A stretch of 64,000 nucleotides of DNA from Alistipes sp. (GCA_017437045.1 JAFSBY010000015.1:23768-87767); one strand, 5' to 3'. Counted from the stretch's first letter, positions 26,061 through 35,477 are shown. Translations and numbers: made by a program. The notes: generated by a model from the sequence alone, not told the origin.

Positions 26061-27134
26061 ATGGAAGTATTACTTTACACGATCTTGACGCTGTGTGCGT
26101 TGGGAGTGCTCGCGGCGGTGATTCTTTACTTTGTGGCTCAGACCTTCAAAGTGGAGGAGGACCCGCGTATCGACGACGTGGAGAAGATGCTTCCGGGAGC
26201 TAATTGCGGCGGTTGCGGTTTCGCAGGTTGCCGTGGTCTCGCGGATGCATTGGTGAAGAACGACGACATCTCGTCGCTGTTCTGTCCTGTTGGCGGTGGC
26301 GAAACGATGAAGGCTGTGGCTACCTACCTGGGTAAGACCGCGGCAGAGAAGGAGCCGCAAACGGCTACGGTACGTTGCGGTGGAACGTGCGAGAAGCGTC
26401 CGCGAACGAATCAGTTCGATGGCGCGAAATCGTGCGCAGTGGCAGCCTCGCTCTATGTGGGTGAGACGGGCTGCGCATTTGGCTGTCTGGGTTACGGCGA
26501 CTGCGTGAAGGTATGTAATTTCGATGCCATCAAGATCAACCCGAAGACGGGTCTGCCGGAGATCGATGCCGACAAGTGTACGGCTTGCGGCGCCTGTGTG
26601 AAGGCTTGTCCGAAGTTGGTGATCGAGCTGCGCAAGAAGTGGCCGAAGAATCGTGCAGTCTATGTGTCGTGTGTCTCGAAGGAGAAGGGCGCACATGTGA
26701 TCCGTGCCTGCAAGGCGGGTTGCGTCGCTTGTGGTAAGTGCGAGAAGGTCTGCCCCTTTGGTGCTATCACGATCGAGAACCATCTGGCCTACATCGATCC
26801 GCAGAAGTGTAAGTTGTGCCGCAAGTGCGTCAATGAGTGTCCGACGGGTGCCATCACGTTGGTCGGCATGGATCCGCTTCCGAAGGCTCCGAAGCCGGCA
26901 CCGAAGGCCGCTCCGGCTGCCGCTGCAGCTGCTCCGGCAGCTGCTCCGAAGTCGGTGGAGGGTCCCGCAACGATCGCGTTGAAGGCTTCGGGTACCAACC
27001 CGCTGATCCTGCTCAATCCGAAGAAGGCGGTGATGGATTCGGCGGCTGCTACGTCGGTTGCCGGCAATGTTGTCGAGCTGAAGGAGTCGGGTAAGAATCC
27101 GCTCTGTCTGGTACGTGGCAAGAAGGCCGAGTAA
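26061..27134 (+). CDS. rnfB: Electron transport complex subunit RnfB
   Basis: 357 residues. A membrane helix (about 5-25) anchors a 4Fe-4S domain with Cys49, Cys52, Cys57 and Cys75 (GANCGGCGFAGC). Ferredoxin-type C-x2-C-x2-C-x3-CP motifs follow: CTACGACVKACP, CVACGKCEKVCP and CKLCRKCVNECP. RnfB takes electrons from reduced ferredoxin into the ion-pumping Rnf complex. An Ala/Pro/Lys linker near 272-300 leads to a tail with two similar segments (A-S-G-T-N-P-L-I-L-L and E-S-G-K-N-P-L-C-L-V). Confidence 0.95.
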   Translation: MEVLLYTILTLCALGVLAAVILYFVAQTFKVEEDPRIDDVEKMLPGANCGGCGFAGCRGLADALVKNDDISSLFCPVGGGETMKAVATYLGKTAAEKEPQTATVRCGGTCEKRPRTNQFDGAKSCAVAASLYVGETGCAFGCLGYGDCVKVCNFDAIKINPKTGLPEIDADKCTACGACVKACPKLVIELRKKWPKNRAVYVSCVSKEKGAHVIRACKAGCVACGKCEKVCPFGAITIENHLAYIDPQKCKLCRKCVNECPTGAITLVGMDPLPKAPKPAPKAAPAAAAAAPAAAPKSVEGPATIALKASGTNPLILLNPKKAVMDSAAATSVAGNVVELKESGKNPLCLVRGKKAE

Positions 27135-27168
27135 ATTAACCCATCGTCAAACGAGAAACAGATTAGAT

Positions 27169-28518
27169 ATGAAGACATTTCCAATTGGCGGAGTGCATCC
27201 GTCGGAAAATAAATTGAGTCGCGCCAAGGCAATCGAGGTGTTGCCGTTGCCCGAGGTGGTACAGATCCCGCTCGGACAGCATATCGGTGCGCCTGCTACG
27301 GCGATCGTGGCAAAGGGCGATAAGGTCCTCACGGGTCAGAAGATCGCCGAGGCTACGGGTTTCATGTCGGCCAACATCCACAGCCCGATCTCGGGTACGG
27401 TGCAGGCAGTCGATATGCAGCTCAATGGCCAGGGCCTGCGCCAGATGATGATTACGATCAAGCGCGAGGGCGACGAGTGGGTAGAGACGATCGACCGCTC
27501 GACGGAGATCAAGCGTGATTGCAACCTGGAGCCCGCAGCGATTATCGCCGCCATCAAGGAGGCCGGTATCGTGGGTATGGGTGGTGCTACGTTCCCGACC
27601 CATGTGAAGCTCTCGATTCCTCCCGGAAAGAAGGCCGAGTGCCTGATCATCAACGGTGTAGAGTGTGAGCCTTATCTGACTTCGGACCATCGTACGATGC
27701 TGGAGCTGGGCGAGGAGATGCTCGTCGGTGTCGAGATCCTGATGAAGGCTATCGGTGTCGAGAAGGCCTACGTAGGTATCGAGAACAACAAGCCCGATGC
27801 CATTGCCCACTTGGCGCAGTTGGCCACGAAGTTTAAGGGTATTGAGATCGTTCCCCTGAAGGTGAGGTATCCGCAGGGCGGTGAGAAGCAGCTGATTGCT
27901 GCCATCACGGGTCGCCAGGTACCTCCTCCGCCGGCGCTGCCGATCGACGTGGGTGCTGTGGTCTGCAACGCCTCGACGACCTACGCTGTCTACCGCGCCG
28001 TGCAGAAGCAGATGCCGCTCATCGAGCGCGTCGTGACGCTCACCGGTAAGGAGGTGAAGAATCCGAAGAACCTGCTGACGCGCATGGGTACGCCGATCTC
28101 GGCCTTGATCGAGGCTGCAGGCGGTCTGCCGGAGCATGCCGGTAAGGTGATCAACGGTGGCCCGATGATGGGTCGTGCGATGGTGAACCTCGACTCGCCC
28201 GTCACGAAGGGTTGCTCGGGTATCACGATCATGAGTGGTAAGGATGCTGAGCGCAAGACGCCGGGTCAGTGTATGAAGTGCGCCAAGTGCGTTTCGGCCT
28301 GCCCGATGGGTCTGGAGCCCTATCTGCTGGCCAAGTTGGCTCAAAAGAAGCAGTGGGATGAGATGGAGGCACAGATGATCACCTCGTGTATCGAGTGTGG
28401 TTGCTGCCAATCGACCTGCCCCTCGTATCTGCCGTTGTTAGACTGGGTACGCCTGGGTAAGCAGACGGTGATGGGCCTGATCCGCGCCCGCATGGCTGCA
28501 CAAGCACCGAAAAAGTAA
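27169..28518 (+). CDS. rnfC: Electron transport complex subunit RnfC
   Basis: ATG 27169 gives 449 residues starting MKTFPIGGVHPSENK, the usual RnfC start. Features are a lipoyl-like fold (GDKVLTGQKIAEATG), the Gly-rich NADH/FMN site GMGGATFPTHVKL, INGVECEPYLTSDH, and two 4Fe-4S motifs CMKCAKCVSACP and CIECGCCQSTCP. RnfC is the peripheral subunit that passes electrons to NAD+. Confidence 0.95.
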   Translation: MKTFPIGGVHPSENKLSRAKAIEVLPLPEVVQIPLGQHIGAPATAIVAKGDKVLTGQKIAEATGFMSANIHSPISGTVQAVDMQLNGQGLRQMMITIKREGDEWVETIDRSTEIKRDCNLEPAAIIAAIKEAGIVGMGGATFPTHVKLSIPPGKKAECLIINGVECEPYLTSDHRTMLELGEEMLVGVEILMKAIGVEKAYVGIENNKPDAIAHLAQLATKFKGIEIVPLKVRYPQGGEKQLIAAITGRQVPPPPALPIDVGAVVCNASTTYAVYRAVQKQMPLIERVVTLTGKEVKNPKNLLTRMGTPISALIEAAGGLPEHAGKVINGGPMMGRAMVNLDSPVTKGCSGITIMSGKDAERKTPGQCMKCAKCVSACPMGLEPYLLAKLAQKKQWDEMEAQMITSCIECGCCQSTCPSYLPLLDWVRLGKQTVMGLIRARMAAQAPKK

Positions 28519-28539
28519 ACGAAAAACAGAAAGATAATT

Positions 28540-29511
28540 ATGGCAAACAAACTTATTGTCTCGCCGTCACCCCACGTGCAGTCGGCTCAATCGACCGCCT
28601 CGATCATGCGTGATGTAGTCATCGCGCTCATCCCGGCGCTGATTGTCTCGACGATCGTGTTTGGTGTGAACGTACTTATGGTAACAGCCATTTCGGTCGC
28701 TTCGTGTGTGCTGTTCGAGTATCTGATTCAGAAATTGATGGTCAAAGGCCCCTCGACGATCGGCAACTGGTCGGCTGTCGTGACGGGTGTCCTGTTGGCC
28801 TTCAACCTCCCCTCGACTATTCCCTGGTGGATCATCGTCATCGGTGCTTTTGTAGCTATCGGTGTGGCGAAGATGACCTTCGGTGGTCTGGGTAAGAACC
28901 CCTTCAACCCCGCTCTGGTGGGTCGTGTATTCCTCTTGATCGCCTATCCGGTGCAGATGACTAAGTTCCCCGCGGTTGAGAATCCCGCATTGGATGCACT
29001 CTCGGGTGCTACGCCGCTGGCAGCCGTGAAGGCTTCGACGGTGGGTGCCGGTGCACTGCCGATGCAGGACCTGCTGCTGGGTAATATGCCCGGTTCGCTC
29101 GGTGAGGTGGCCGCTGTGGCACTGCTGATCGGCTTTGTTTACCTGTTGGTGCGCAAGGTGATCACGTGGCATATCCCCGTAACGGTACTGGGCACGATGG
29201 CGTTGTTCGCCTTTGTGGTAGCTGCTACGAGTGAGGGTGCAGATGTGACGTATATGTGGCAATTCCCGCTCTTCCATGTATTGGCCGGTGGTGCACTGCT
29301 CGGCTCGATCTTCATGGCTACGGATTATGCGACCTCGCCTATGACGGTCAAGGGTCAGGTGATCTTTGCCGTGGGTATCGGTGCAATCACGATGTGCATT
29401 CGTCTGTGGGGTGCCTATCCCGAGGGTATGTCGTTCGCGATTCTGATCATGAACGCCGTCGTACCTCTTATTAATAAGTATATCAAACCGAAGCGCTTTG
29501 GCGTGAAATAG
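28540..29511 (+). CDS. rnfD: Electron transport complex subunit RnfD
   Basis: 323 residues with about nine membrane helices. DALSGATPLAAVK near 152-164 is the flavin attachment motif, with Thr158 as the expected covalent FMN site. GGLGKNPFNPALVGRVF and the closing KPKRFGVK are typical. It is part of the membrane core that couples electron flow to Na+ or H+ movement, 21 bases after rnfC. Confidence 0.94.
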   Translation: MANKLIVSPSPHVQSAQSTASIMRDVVIALIPALIVSTIVFGVNVLMVTAISVASCVLFEYLIQKLMVKGPSTIGNWSAVVTGVLLAFNLPSTIPWWIIVIGAFVAIGVAKMTFGGLGKNPFNPALVGRVFLLIAYPVQMTKFPAVENPALDALSGATPLAAVKASTVGAGALPMQDLLLGNMPGSLGEVAAVALLIGFVYLLVRKVITWHIPVTVLGTMALFAFVVAATSEGADVTYMWQFPLFHVLAGGALLGSIFMATDYATSPMTVKGQVIFAVGIGAITMCIRLWGAYPEGMSFAILIMNAVVPLINKYIKPKRFGVK

Positions 29512-29527
29512 TAAGGAGGGCAAAGAG

Positions 29528-30220
29528 ATGAAAAGTACACTTTTTAATATGGTAGCCGTGCTCTTTACGATCACGCTGCTGGCATCGGCCGGAGTGGGTT
29601 ATGTGAACCAGATTACCGTCGAGCCGATTGCCCAGGCGAAGGAGGCTGCTACGAAGCAGGCTTTGGAGCAGGTGCTTCCGGCCTTTGAGGCCACCGCTAC
29701 GGAGGATTTGACGATCGACGAGCTGCCGATCAAGGTCTATACCGCAACCAAGGGCGGTGAGGTAGTCGGCTATGCAGTCGAGACCATGACCAAGCAGGGC
29801 TTCAGCGGTGTTGTGAAGCTGATGGTCGGTTTCCTGGCCGATGGTACGGTCAATAATGTAAACGTGTTGCAGCAGGCCGAGACGCCGGGTCTGGGTACGA
29901 AGATGTGCGACGAGGGTAACCCGCTGCTCAAGGCCGTGAAGGACCAGAAATTGGAGACCAAGAAGCTCGTAGATGGCAAGCTGGCCGTTACGAAGGATGG
30001 TGGCGATGTCGATGCACTGACGGCCGCTACGATCTCGTCGCGTGCCTATGTCGATGCCGTGAACCGTGCATGGATGGCTTTCAAGAGCGTCTCGACGGGC
30101 TCGCAGCCTACGGATGTGGCTTCGGGTGCTACGGCTGTAGCGGCCGAGACAACCGAGACGGCAACAAACGAAGTTGAAACAGCAGAGCCTGTGGCTCAGG
30201 AAGGAGGTCAAAATGAATAA
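29528..30220 (+). CDS. rnfG: Electron transport complex subunit RnfG
   Basis: 230 residues. An N-terminal membrane helix is followed by an FMN-binding periplasmic domain, with GFSGVVKLMVGF and ETPGLGTKM. DALTAATISSRA (162-173) sits where the covalent FMN motif is expected; the acceptor would be Ser/Thr in the T-I-S-S part rather than the more common T-x-T. A 40-residue Thr/Ala/Glu-rich tail follows. The stop overlaps the rnfE start by 8 bases. Confidence 0.93.
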   Translation: MKSTLFNMVAVLFTITLLASAGVGYVNQITVEPIAQAKEAATKQALEQVLPAFEATATEDLTIDELPIKVYTATKGGEVVGYAVETMTKQGFSGVVKLMVGFLADGTVNNVNVLQQAETPGLGTKMCDEGNPLLKAVKDQKLETKKLVDGKLAVTKDGGDVDALTAATISSRAYVDAVNRAWMAFKSVSTGSQPTDVASGATAVAAETTETATNEVETAEPVAQEGGQNE

Positions 30221-30797
30221 GTTGCAAGTTGTCCTGAATGGCATTCTGAAGAGTAACCCGGTATTCGTATTGGTGCTGGGTATGTGCCCCACACTGGGTA
30301 CGACGACGTCGGCCGAGAACGGTATGGGTATGGGTCTGGCTACGACGGCTGTGCTCATCATGTCGAATATCGTAATCTCGCTGATCAAGAATCTGATTCC
30401 CGACAAGGTGCGTATTCCGGCCTTTATTGTGGTGATTGCCTCGTTCGTGACGATCATTCAGATGTTGATGGAGGCCTTCGTGCCGGCTTTGTATGCCTCG
30501 TTGGGCGTATTCATCCCGCTGATTGTGGTGAACTGTATCATCCTGGGTCGTGCCGAGGCCTTTGCTTCGAAGAATGGTGCGTTTGTTTCGGCACTTGACG
30601 GTGTGGGTATCGGCTTGGGCTTTACGCTTGCACTGACGATCATCGGTGCCGTGCGCGAGATTCTGGGTAGTGGTGCTATCTTTGGCTACGATCTCGGATC
30701 GGCCGATTATATGCCGCTTGTCTTTGTGCTGGCTCCGGGAGGTTTCCTCACGCTGGGCTATCTGATGGTATTGTTTAACAAAATAACCAAGAAATAG
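30213..30797 (+). CDS. rnfE: Electron transport complex subunit RnfE
   Basis: ATG 30213, five bases after a strong AGGAGGT (30202-30208) inside the end of rnfG. The 194-residue product has six membrane helices and the family motifs [15 protein letters not shown] and [12 protein letters not shown]. RnfE and RnfA are paralogous inverted-topology subunits forming the ion path. Confidence 0.94.
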   Translation: MNKLQVVLNGILKSNPVFVLVLGMCPTLGTTTSAENGMGMGLATTAVLIMSNIVISLIKNLIPDKVRIPAFIVVIASFVTIIQMLMEAFVPALYASLGVFIPLIVVNCIILGRAEAFASKNGAFVSALDGVGIGLGFTLALTIIGAVREILGSGAIFGYDLGSADYMPLVFVLAPGGFLTLGYLMVLFNKITKK

Positions 30798-30799
30798 TT

Positions 30800-31378
30800 A
30801 TGGAGATTACCTATTTTGCAATCATCATTGGAGCCATCTTCGTCAATAACGTTGTATTGGCCCAGTTCCTCGGCATCTGCCCCTTCTTGGGCGTTTCGTC
30901 GAAGGTGGAGACTTCGCTGGGTATGGGTGCTGCCGTAACCTTTGTGATGGCATTGACGGCACTCGTATGTTGGCCGTTGCAGACCTATGTGCTGAATGCC
31001 TTTGAGATTCAGTACATGCAGACCATCGTCTTTATCTTGGTCATTGCTGCGTTGGTGCAGATGGTGGAGATCATCCTTAAGAAGGTCTCGCCGGCACTCT
31101 ATCAGGCTCTGGGTGTGTTCCTGCCGCTGATTACGACCAACTGCGCCGTGTTGGGCGTTGCTATTACGATGATCCAGAAGGAGTTTACGTTGCTGCAGAG
31201 TGTAGCATTTGCCGTATCGACGGCTGTTGGCTTTGCGTTGGCATTGGTACTCTTTGCCGGTATTCGTGAGCGTCTCGATTTTGAGGATGTACCCAAAGCA
31301 TTCAAGGGAGTACCCATTGCGCTGATTACGGCCAGCATTTTGGCGATGGCGTTTATGGGATTCTCGGGTCTCGTGTAA
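30800..31378 (+). CDS. rnfA: Electron transport complex subunit RnfA
   Basis: 192 residues, six helices, with [18 protein letters not shown] and [16 protein letters not shown], the paralogue pattern of RnfE. It starts two bases after the rnfE stop and closes the rnfBCDGEA order typical of Bacteroidetes. Downstream lies hairpin element copy B. Confidence 0.95.
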   Translation: MEITYFAIIIGAIFVNNVVLAQFLGICPFLGVSSKVETSLGMGAAVTFVMALTALVCWPLQTYVLNAFEIQYMQTIVFILVIAALVQMVEIILKKVSPALYQALGVFLPLITTNCAVLGVAITMIQKEFTLLQSVAFAVSTAVGFALALVLFAGIRERLDFEDVPKAFKGVPIALITASILAMAFMGFSGLV

Positions 31379-31383
31379 TTCTT

Positions 31384-31507
31384 GCGAGAAATTCTCGCAG
31401 GCTCTTTCTGCGTTATGCTTGCAGGTCAAATCCTCACATACGCATAGTATGCTCCGGTTTTCCCTGCTGCGCAAGCCTTGAAATAGCTACGCGATAATTC
31501 CTCGTAG
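31384..31507. repeat. Large nested hairpin element, copy B
   Basis: The core shares TTTCTGCGTTA, GCTTG, CTCACATACG, AGTATGCTCCG and TGCGCAAGCCTTGAAAT with copy A at 10454-10582. Outer arms (CGAGAAATTCTCGC against GCGATAATTCCTCG) and the middle stem (GCAGG/CCTGC instead of GGCAAT/ATTGCC) differ, but pairing is kept. It lies 6 bases after the rnfA stop. No strong T-run is present. Confidence 0.7.
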
Positions 31508-31637
31508 AGGTGGGGCGTGTTGTGTACATCCTCCGTTCTCCATTCGAGGGTTGAAAGCTGCTCGGTCTGTTGGCCGGGCAGTTTTTTTTGTAGAGTGTGG
31601 AGCGGTGGGGGTGAAAAAAAGAAAAAAATCGACTTTT

Positions 31638-31670
31638 TTTGCCCCTTCATGTTGCGTTTTGCTACCTTTG
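31638..31670 (+). promoter_or_regulatory. Promoter of the ECF sigma operon
   Basis: TTTG at 31638-31641 and TACCTTTG at 31663-31670 with 21 bases between, just before the sigma-factor start at 31695. The remaining 31508-31637 holds nothing recognised. Confidence 0.6.
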
Positions 31671-31694
31671 TGCGTCTATGGTTATGTAAGTGCT

Positions 31695-32186
31695 ATGACA
31701 ACACCCCTACTCGATAGAGATCTCACACAACTGCGCAATCGGATGTATCGTTTTGCGTGTAGCATCTTGGGCAATTCGGCCGAAGCAGAGGATGCTACGC
31801 ACGATACGCTCGAAAAGCTCTGGCGACGACGCGACGAACTGGCTCTATGTCGGAATGTCGAGGCGTTTGCCTTGACAGCCCTGCGTAACGCGTGTATTGA
31901 TCGTATTCGGCGAAGGCACGAGGGTAGTTGTGAACTGCGTGAGAGCCTGTCGATGGCGAAGGATGAGGTGGAGCAGTGGTCGAGCAAAGAGTTGGTAAGA
32001 GTTGCCTTAGCGCGGCTGCCACTCCGCCAGCGAGAGGTGTTGCACCTCAAAGAGATCGAGGGGTATGCCACTTACGAAATCGCCGAACTGATCGGTGTAG
32101 CAGAAAACCAAGTACGAACCATCCTTTCACGAGCTCGTCACGCGTTGCGAGAGGCGGTGGAAGCATTGATGCAAGAGAGAAGATGA
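31695..32186 (+). CDS. ECF-type RNA polymerase sigma factor
   Basis: I chose ATG 31695 because the frame upstream crosses the promoter. 163 residues. Sigma region 2 covers MYRFACSILGNSAEAEDATHD and the following helix, and region 4 covers LPLRQREVLHLKEIEGYATYEIAELIG and the recognition helix VAENQVRTILSRAR. It should direct transcription of its own operon and a small regulon. The stop overlaps the next start (ATGA), as in many sigma/anti-sigma pairs. Confidence 0.9.
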   Translation: MTTPLLDRDLTQLRNRMYRFACSILGNSAEAEDATHDTLEKLWRRRDELALCRNVEAFALTALRNACIDRIRRRHEGSCELRESLSMAKDEVEQWSSKELVRVALARLPLRQREVLHLKEIEGYATYEIAELIGVAENQVRTILSRARHALREAVEALMQERR

Positions 32187-32632
32187 AACTGATGAGCGAC
32201 AAAGAAGCACGTATGCGGGCCTTGCTGGCTCGTTACGACGAATGCCTCACGACAGAGGAGGAAGAGCTGGAGTTGCAACAACTCTTGGCAGCAGCGGAGC
32301 CCTTGCCGGCCGATTTGCAGGCTGCAGCCGTCACCTTCGACGGGTTGGCAGCGTTGGCCGAGGAGCAGTTGCCCGAGCGGTTGATCGGAGCTCCTGATCG
32401 GAAACTCCATCAACGTCGATGGGCTTGGGCCGTTGCTGCAGCCGTAGTTGCCGTGGGGTGTTTCGTAGCACTGCAATTGGGGCGCGTGCCCTGTGGTTAT
32501 GTCAATGGAGAGCCGATTTATGATCTGGACGAGGCGTTGGCATATACGGATTGTCTGGCCGAACTGGAGAAGTTGGATCAGTCGATCGACCTCTTTCAGC
32601 GCATGATGGGACAAGGCGCGGAGGAGCATTAA
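32183..32632 (+). CDS. Probable anti-sigma factor, single-span membrane protein
   Basis: 149 residues: an acidic, helical N-terminal region (about 1-75), one membrane helix near 79-99 and a short periplasmic tail with two Cys. It has no FecR or zinc-binding anti-sigma motif. Its position overlapping the ECF sigma gene and its topology support an anti-sigma role. ATG 32192 is a possible alternative start. Confidence 0.65.
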   Translation: MKLMSDKEARMRALLARYDECLTTEEEELELQQLLAAAEPLPADLQAAAVTFDGLAALAEEQLPERLIGAPDRKLHQRRWAWAVAAAVVAVGCFVALQLGRVPCGYVNGEPIYDLDEALAYTDCLAELEKLDQSIDLFQRMMGQGAEEH

Positions 32633-32668
32633 ACAAGAAGTAGAATCATTAGAACAAGAGACGAAGCG

Positions 32669-33481
32669 ATGAAAAAATGGAGTATCATGGTGCTGGTTTT
32701 GCTGGTGGCAAATCTGGCGATCGCACAAGAGCAGACCGAAACGGTCGGCATGGAACAGACGGATGAGGTGTTACAGCGTGGTGAAAAACAGGGCGAATTG
32801 GTGTTGGCCGTGGGTGGGCAGCGGATCACCCTCGGGTCGGTAGCGCGTTCTCGCACGTCGGTCTCCTCCATGGTAGAGGTCTCCCGAAACCATGTGGCCT
32901 TTGGTTTGAGTGCCGTAGAGTTTGGTTTCAGCCTTCTTTCGTGGGTTGATTACGCCGGATTCAGCCCCTCGGAGCATGGTTTCATGGATCAGAAGGTGGG
33001 CAAATCCATCCATATCGGTTGGCGCGTCTTCGATTTGGATATTGCGCTCAATCGTACGCGGAGCCTTTCGTTGGTGACCGGTCTCTCGGTGGGCTGGGAC
33101 AATTACCGCTTCGATCCGGCCTGGACGCTGGCCAAAGTGGAGAATCAGATCGTCCCCATAGCCCTTGAGGAGAAGAAAAAGTCGAAACTGACAACCTGCC
33201 AGCTGGGTCTCCCGATTGGCCTGAAGTATCGCCCGATGCGCAAAGTCGAATTGACGCTGTTTGCCTATGGTGAACTGCTCACCGATGTCTATACGAAGGT
33301 CTCCAGCCCCAAAGAAAAGGCCGATCTGCATGGGGTGAATGACTTCCGGGTGGGCGTCCAGGCAACGGCTACCTATGGTAATATCGGTCTCTATTTCAAG
33401 CACTCCCTTACGCCGATGTTCAAATCGGGTGTCGGGCCGCGTTGCTACCCGATATCGGTGGGTCTGGCGTGGGGATTCTAA
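32669..33481 (+). CDS. Predicted outer-membrane beta-barrel protein
   Basis: 270 residues with a signal peptide ending near AIAQ (about residue 20). Amphipathic strands alternate through the mature part, and the C-terminal residue is Phe in VGLAWGF, the classic barrel-assembly signal. It resembles PorT/OmpA-like barrels encoded in Bacteroidetes ECF sigma operons. Its ligand is unknown. As the third gene of the operon it may be the envelope component under sigma control. Confidence 0.7.
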   Translation: MKKWSIMVLVLLVANLAIAQEQTETVGMEQTDEVLQRGEKQGELVLAVGGQRITLGSVARSRTSVSSMVEVSRNHVAFGLSAVEFGFSLLSWVDYAGFSPSEHGFMDQKVGKSIHIGWRVFDLDIALNRTRSLSLVTGLSVGWDNYRFDPAWTLAKVENQIVPIALEEKKKSKLTTCQLGLPIGLKYRPMRKVELTLFAYGELLTDVYTKVSSPKEKADLHGVNDFRVGVQATATYGNIGLYFKHSLTPMFKSGVGPRCYPISVGLAWGF

Positions 33482-33493
33482 ATCGGATGAGCT

Positions 33494-34126
33494 ATGAGAA
33501 GACTTTTTTTAACCTTGTTGTTGGCGTTAGCATGGTGGGCCGCACAGGCACAAACGACCACCTCGGCAGCGCAAAGCAGTTCGTCCGGTGTGACGGCCGA
33601 GCAACAAGCTGCACTCGAGGCCCTCGAACGTGGGGAGATGGTGAGCATCGAGCGTGATCAAGCGGATCAGCCCGAATCGAAACCCGAATCAAAGCCTGCG
33701 AAGCGCGAACTCTATACCTTCGATCGCCTCTACGAGAAGTATTCCGCTCAGGAGGGGGTTACCTCGATCCTGTTTGGTAAGCGGATGATGCAGATGATGG
33801 CCGATCGTGTGCGGGATGAGGATCGTGAATTGGCCAAACTGCTCGAAGAGCTGCGATCCATTCGCGTTTTGACCAATGCGCGTCCCTCTGCACAGTTTGA
33901 GGCCGATGCCCGCTCGATCTTGAAGAAATTAAGCGGGTGGGAGTTGATCTCGCAGATCGAAGAGCATGGGCAGCAGATCGAAAGCTACCTGTTCGATGGC
34001 GGTCGCTGGCATCCGTCGACCTTCCTTCTCTTCTCGTTCGGTGATAAGGAGCAGGTGGTTCTCTACATCCAGGGATATTTCAGTGTGAAGGATATCTCGC
34101 GTCTGTCGGAGATCAGACCCAACTAA
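33494..34126 (+). CDS. DUF4252 domain secreted protein
   Basis: 210 residues. A signal peptide (to about QAQ, residue 20) is followed by a low-complexity Ser/Gln/Glu segment and then a DUF4252-like domain from about residue 72 (YTFDRLYEKYSAQEGVTSI to the VVLYIQGYFSVKDISRL end). DUF4252 proteins are often found in ECF sigma operons of Bacteroidetes; their function is not known. It lies 12 bases after the barrel-protein gene and ends the operon. Confidence 0.75.
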   Translation: MRRLFLTLLLALAWWAAQAQTTTSAAQSSSSGVTAEQQAALEALERGEMVSIERDQADQPESKPESKPAKRELYTFDRLYEKYSAQEGVTSILFGKRMMQMMADRVRDEDRELAKLLEELRSIRVLTNARPSAQFEADARSILKKLSGWELISQIEEHGQQIESYLFDGGRWHPSTFLLFSFGDKEQVVLYIQGYFSVKDISRLSEIRPN

Positions 34127-34154
34127 TTTGTTCGGAAAATAATAGAGATTGAAT

Positions 34155-34185
34155 TTTGATTTTGCCGTGTAAAACGCTATCTTTG
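34155..34185 (+). promoter_or_regulatory. Promoter of hpt
   Basis: TTTG at 34155-34158, 19 bases, TATCTTTG at 34178-34185. This matches the Bacteroidetes consensus exactly, 32 bases before the hpt ATG. Confidence 0.75.
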
Positions 34186-34217
34186 TTCTTTCAATCAACC
34201 GCAAGGATCGTTTTTCT

Positions 34218-34760
34218 ATGCAAAAGATTATCCAACTCAACGATCGCCGTTTCAAGGTGATGATTCCGGCCGAGGAGATCGACCGTGCCGTGTCGGCTGT
34301 AGCCGAGCGTATCAATAAGGACTATGCCGAGGCCGATACGCCGATTTTCTTGGGCGTGCTGAATGGCTCGTTTATGTTCTTGAGCGATATGATCAAGAAG
34401 ATCGAGTTCAACAACGAGATCTCGTTCGTCAAGATCGCCTCCTACGAGGGTACGACCTCGACGGGCCAGGTGCAGTCGCTCATCGGTCTGAACGGCTCGG
34501 TGGAGGGTCGCCACGTGATCATCGTCGAGGATATTGTCGATACGGGTAAGAGCATCGAGCACATGTTCGAGTTGTTGCAGGCTTACAATCCGGCCTCGAT
34601 CGAGGTGTGCACGCTCTTCTTCAAACCGCGCTCGTATAGCCGTCAGATACCGATTAAGTATGTCGCCATGGAGATCGGCAACGAGTTTATCGTGGGCTAC
34701 GGTCTCGACTACGACCAGCTGGGGCGCAACCTGAAGGATATCTACGTTGTTACCGAATAA
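34218..34760 (+). CDS. hpt: Hypoxanthine phosphoribosyltransferase
   Basis: 180 residues, normal for the family. The PRPP-binding motif is VIIVEDIVDTGKS (about 96-108), preceded by FLGVLNGSFMF and the flexible-loop SYEGTTSTGQVQ. It converts hypoxanthine (and often guanine) plus PRPP into the nucleotide in purine salvage. It has its own promoter, and the FtsB-like gene follows 17 bases downstream. Confidence 0.95.
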   Translation: MQKIIQLNDRRFKVMIPAEEIDRAVSAVAERINKDYAEADTPIFLGVLNGSFMFLSDMIKKIEFNNEISFVKIASYEGTTSTGQVQSLIGLNGSVEGRHVIIVEDIVDTGKSIEHMFELLQAYNPASIEVCTLFFKPRSYSRQIPIKYVAMEIGNEFIVGYGLDYDQLGRNLKDIYVVTE

Positions 34761-34777
34761 GCACCCCTGGTAAGCGG

Positions 34778-35050
34778 ATGCAGATCAACCTCGGACGCCG
34801 ATTTTGGATTACGACAACGGTGATCGTGGTCCTCTTTACGCTCGTCTTCATCGGGCAGAATCTGCTGCATGCCCTGCGCATTCGGAGCGAGGTGAAGGAA
34901 CTGGAGCGCGAGAAGGCCTCTTTCCAGGAGCGGATTGCCGCTGACAGTGCCTTTGTCGAGCAGTTGCGTTATGACGACTACCTCGAGGAGTATGCCCGCG
35001 AGGAGTTACACATGCAGGGGGCCGACGAACGGGTCTTTGTGATCAAGTAA
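34778..35050 (+). CDS. FtsB/DivIC-like septum formation initiator
   Basis: 90 residues: a membrane helix (about 10-30), a short coiled coil (VKELEREKASFQERI), and an acidic C-terminal part with YLEEYAREELHM, the usual FtsB/DivIC pattern. These proteins link FtsL and FtsQ in the divisome. Assignment rests on length, topology and the E-x-Y-A-R-E motif. Confidence 0.8.
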   Translation: MQINLGRRFWITTTVIVVLFTLVFIGQNLLHALRIRSEVKELEREKASFQERIAADSAFVEQLRYDDYLEEYAREELHMQGADERVFVIK

Positions 35051-35160
35051 GGGGCTGTTGGATGGTGCTTGAGGGAGGATGTACGAGGCTGTTGGACGGG
35101 GCCTTGTGAATCGAGTAGGGGGACGATAGGGTAATACTATGGAGCTCTATGCTATAAAAT

Positions 35161-35198
35161 GTGCTGACGGATCGGTGGATCGGTCAGCACTTTTTTTT
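35161..35198 (+). terminator. Rho-independent terminator after the FtsB-like gene
   Basis: GTGCTGAC pairs with GTCAGCAC around GGATC repeats, and eight T residues follow. It sits about 110 bases past the FtsB-like stop. The rest of 35051-35344 is AT-rich and has no gene that I can support. Confidence 0.8.
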
Positions 35199-35344
35199 GA
35201 TTAATATATCACAGGTGTACAACAATTTCATGATAATTTCCACATGATTTCCAAAGCACCCAGTATTCTGTTAAATTTTTAACTTGCTGTAGTTCAGTAC
35301 ATTGGTGCGAATTTACTGAAATTTCTGTAAAGTCCCAAATTCAT

Positions 35345-35405
35345 ATAGTGGTTTACCAACCAATCAGTTAGGGATTTTTATTGTACACCATGAGTATATT
35401 AACTT
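35345..35405 (+). repeat. 61-bp direct repeat, left copy
   Basis: From ATAGTG to TTAACTT it matches the right copy (36141-36201) at 58 of 61 positions. It contains AACCAATCAGTTAGGG and TTGTACAC. A short inverted piece of it (AGGTGTACAA) appears at about 35213-35222. Confidence 0.9.
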
Positions 35406-35477
35406 ATAATTACCTATTTACAACATTTTTGAGTCCAAATAAAACACCATGCTCTCTATTGATTCGCAGATAATGAG

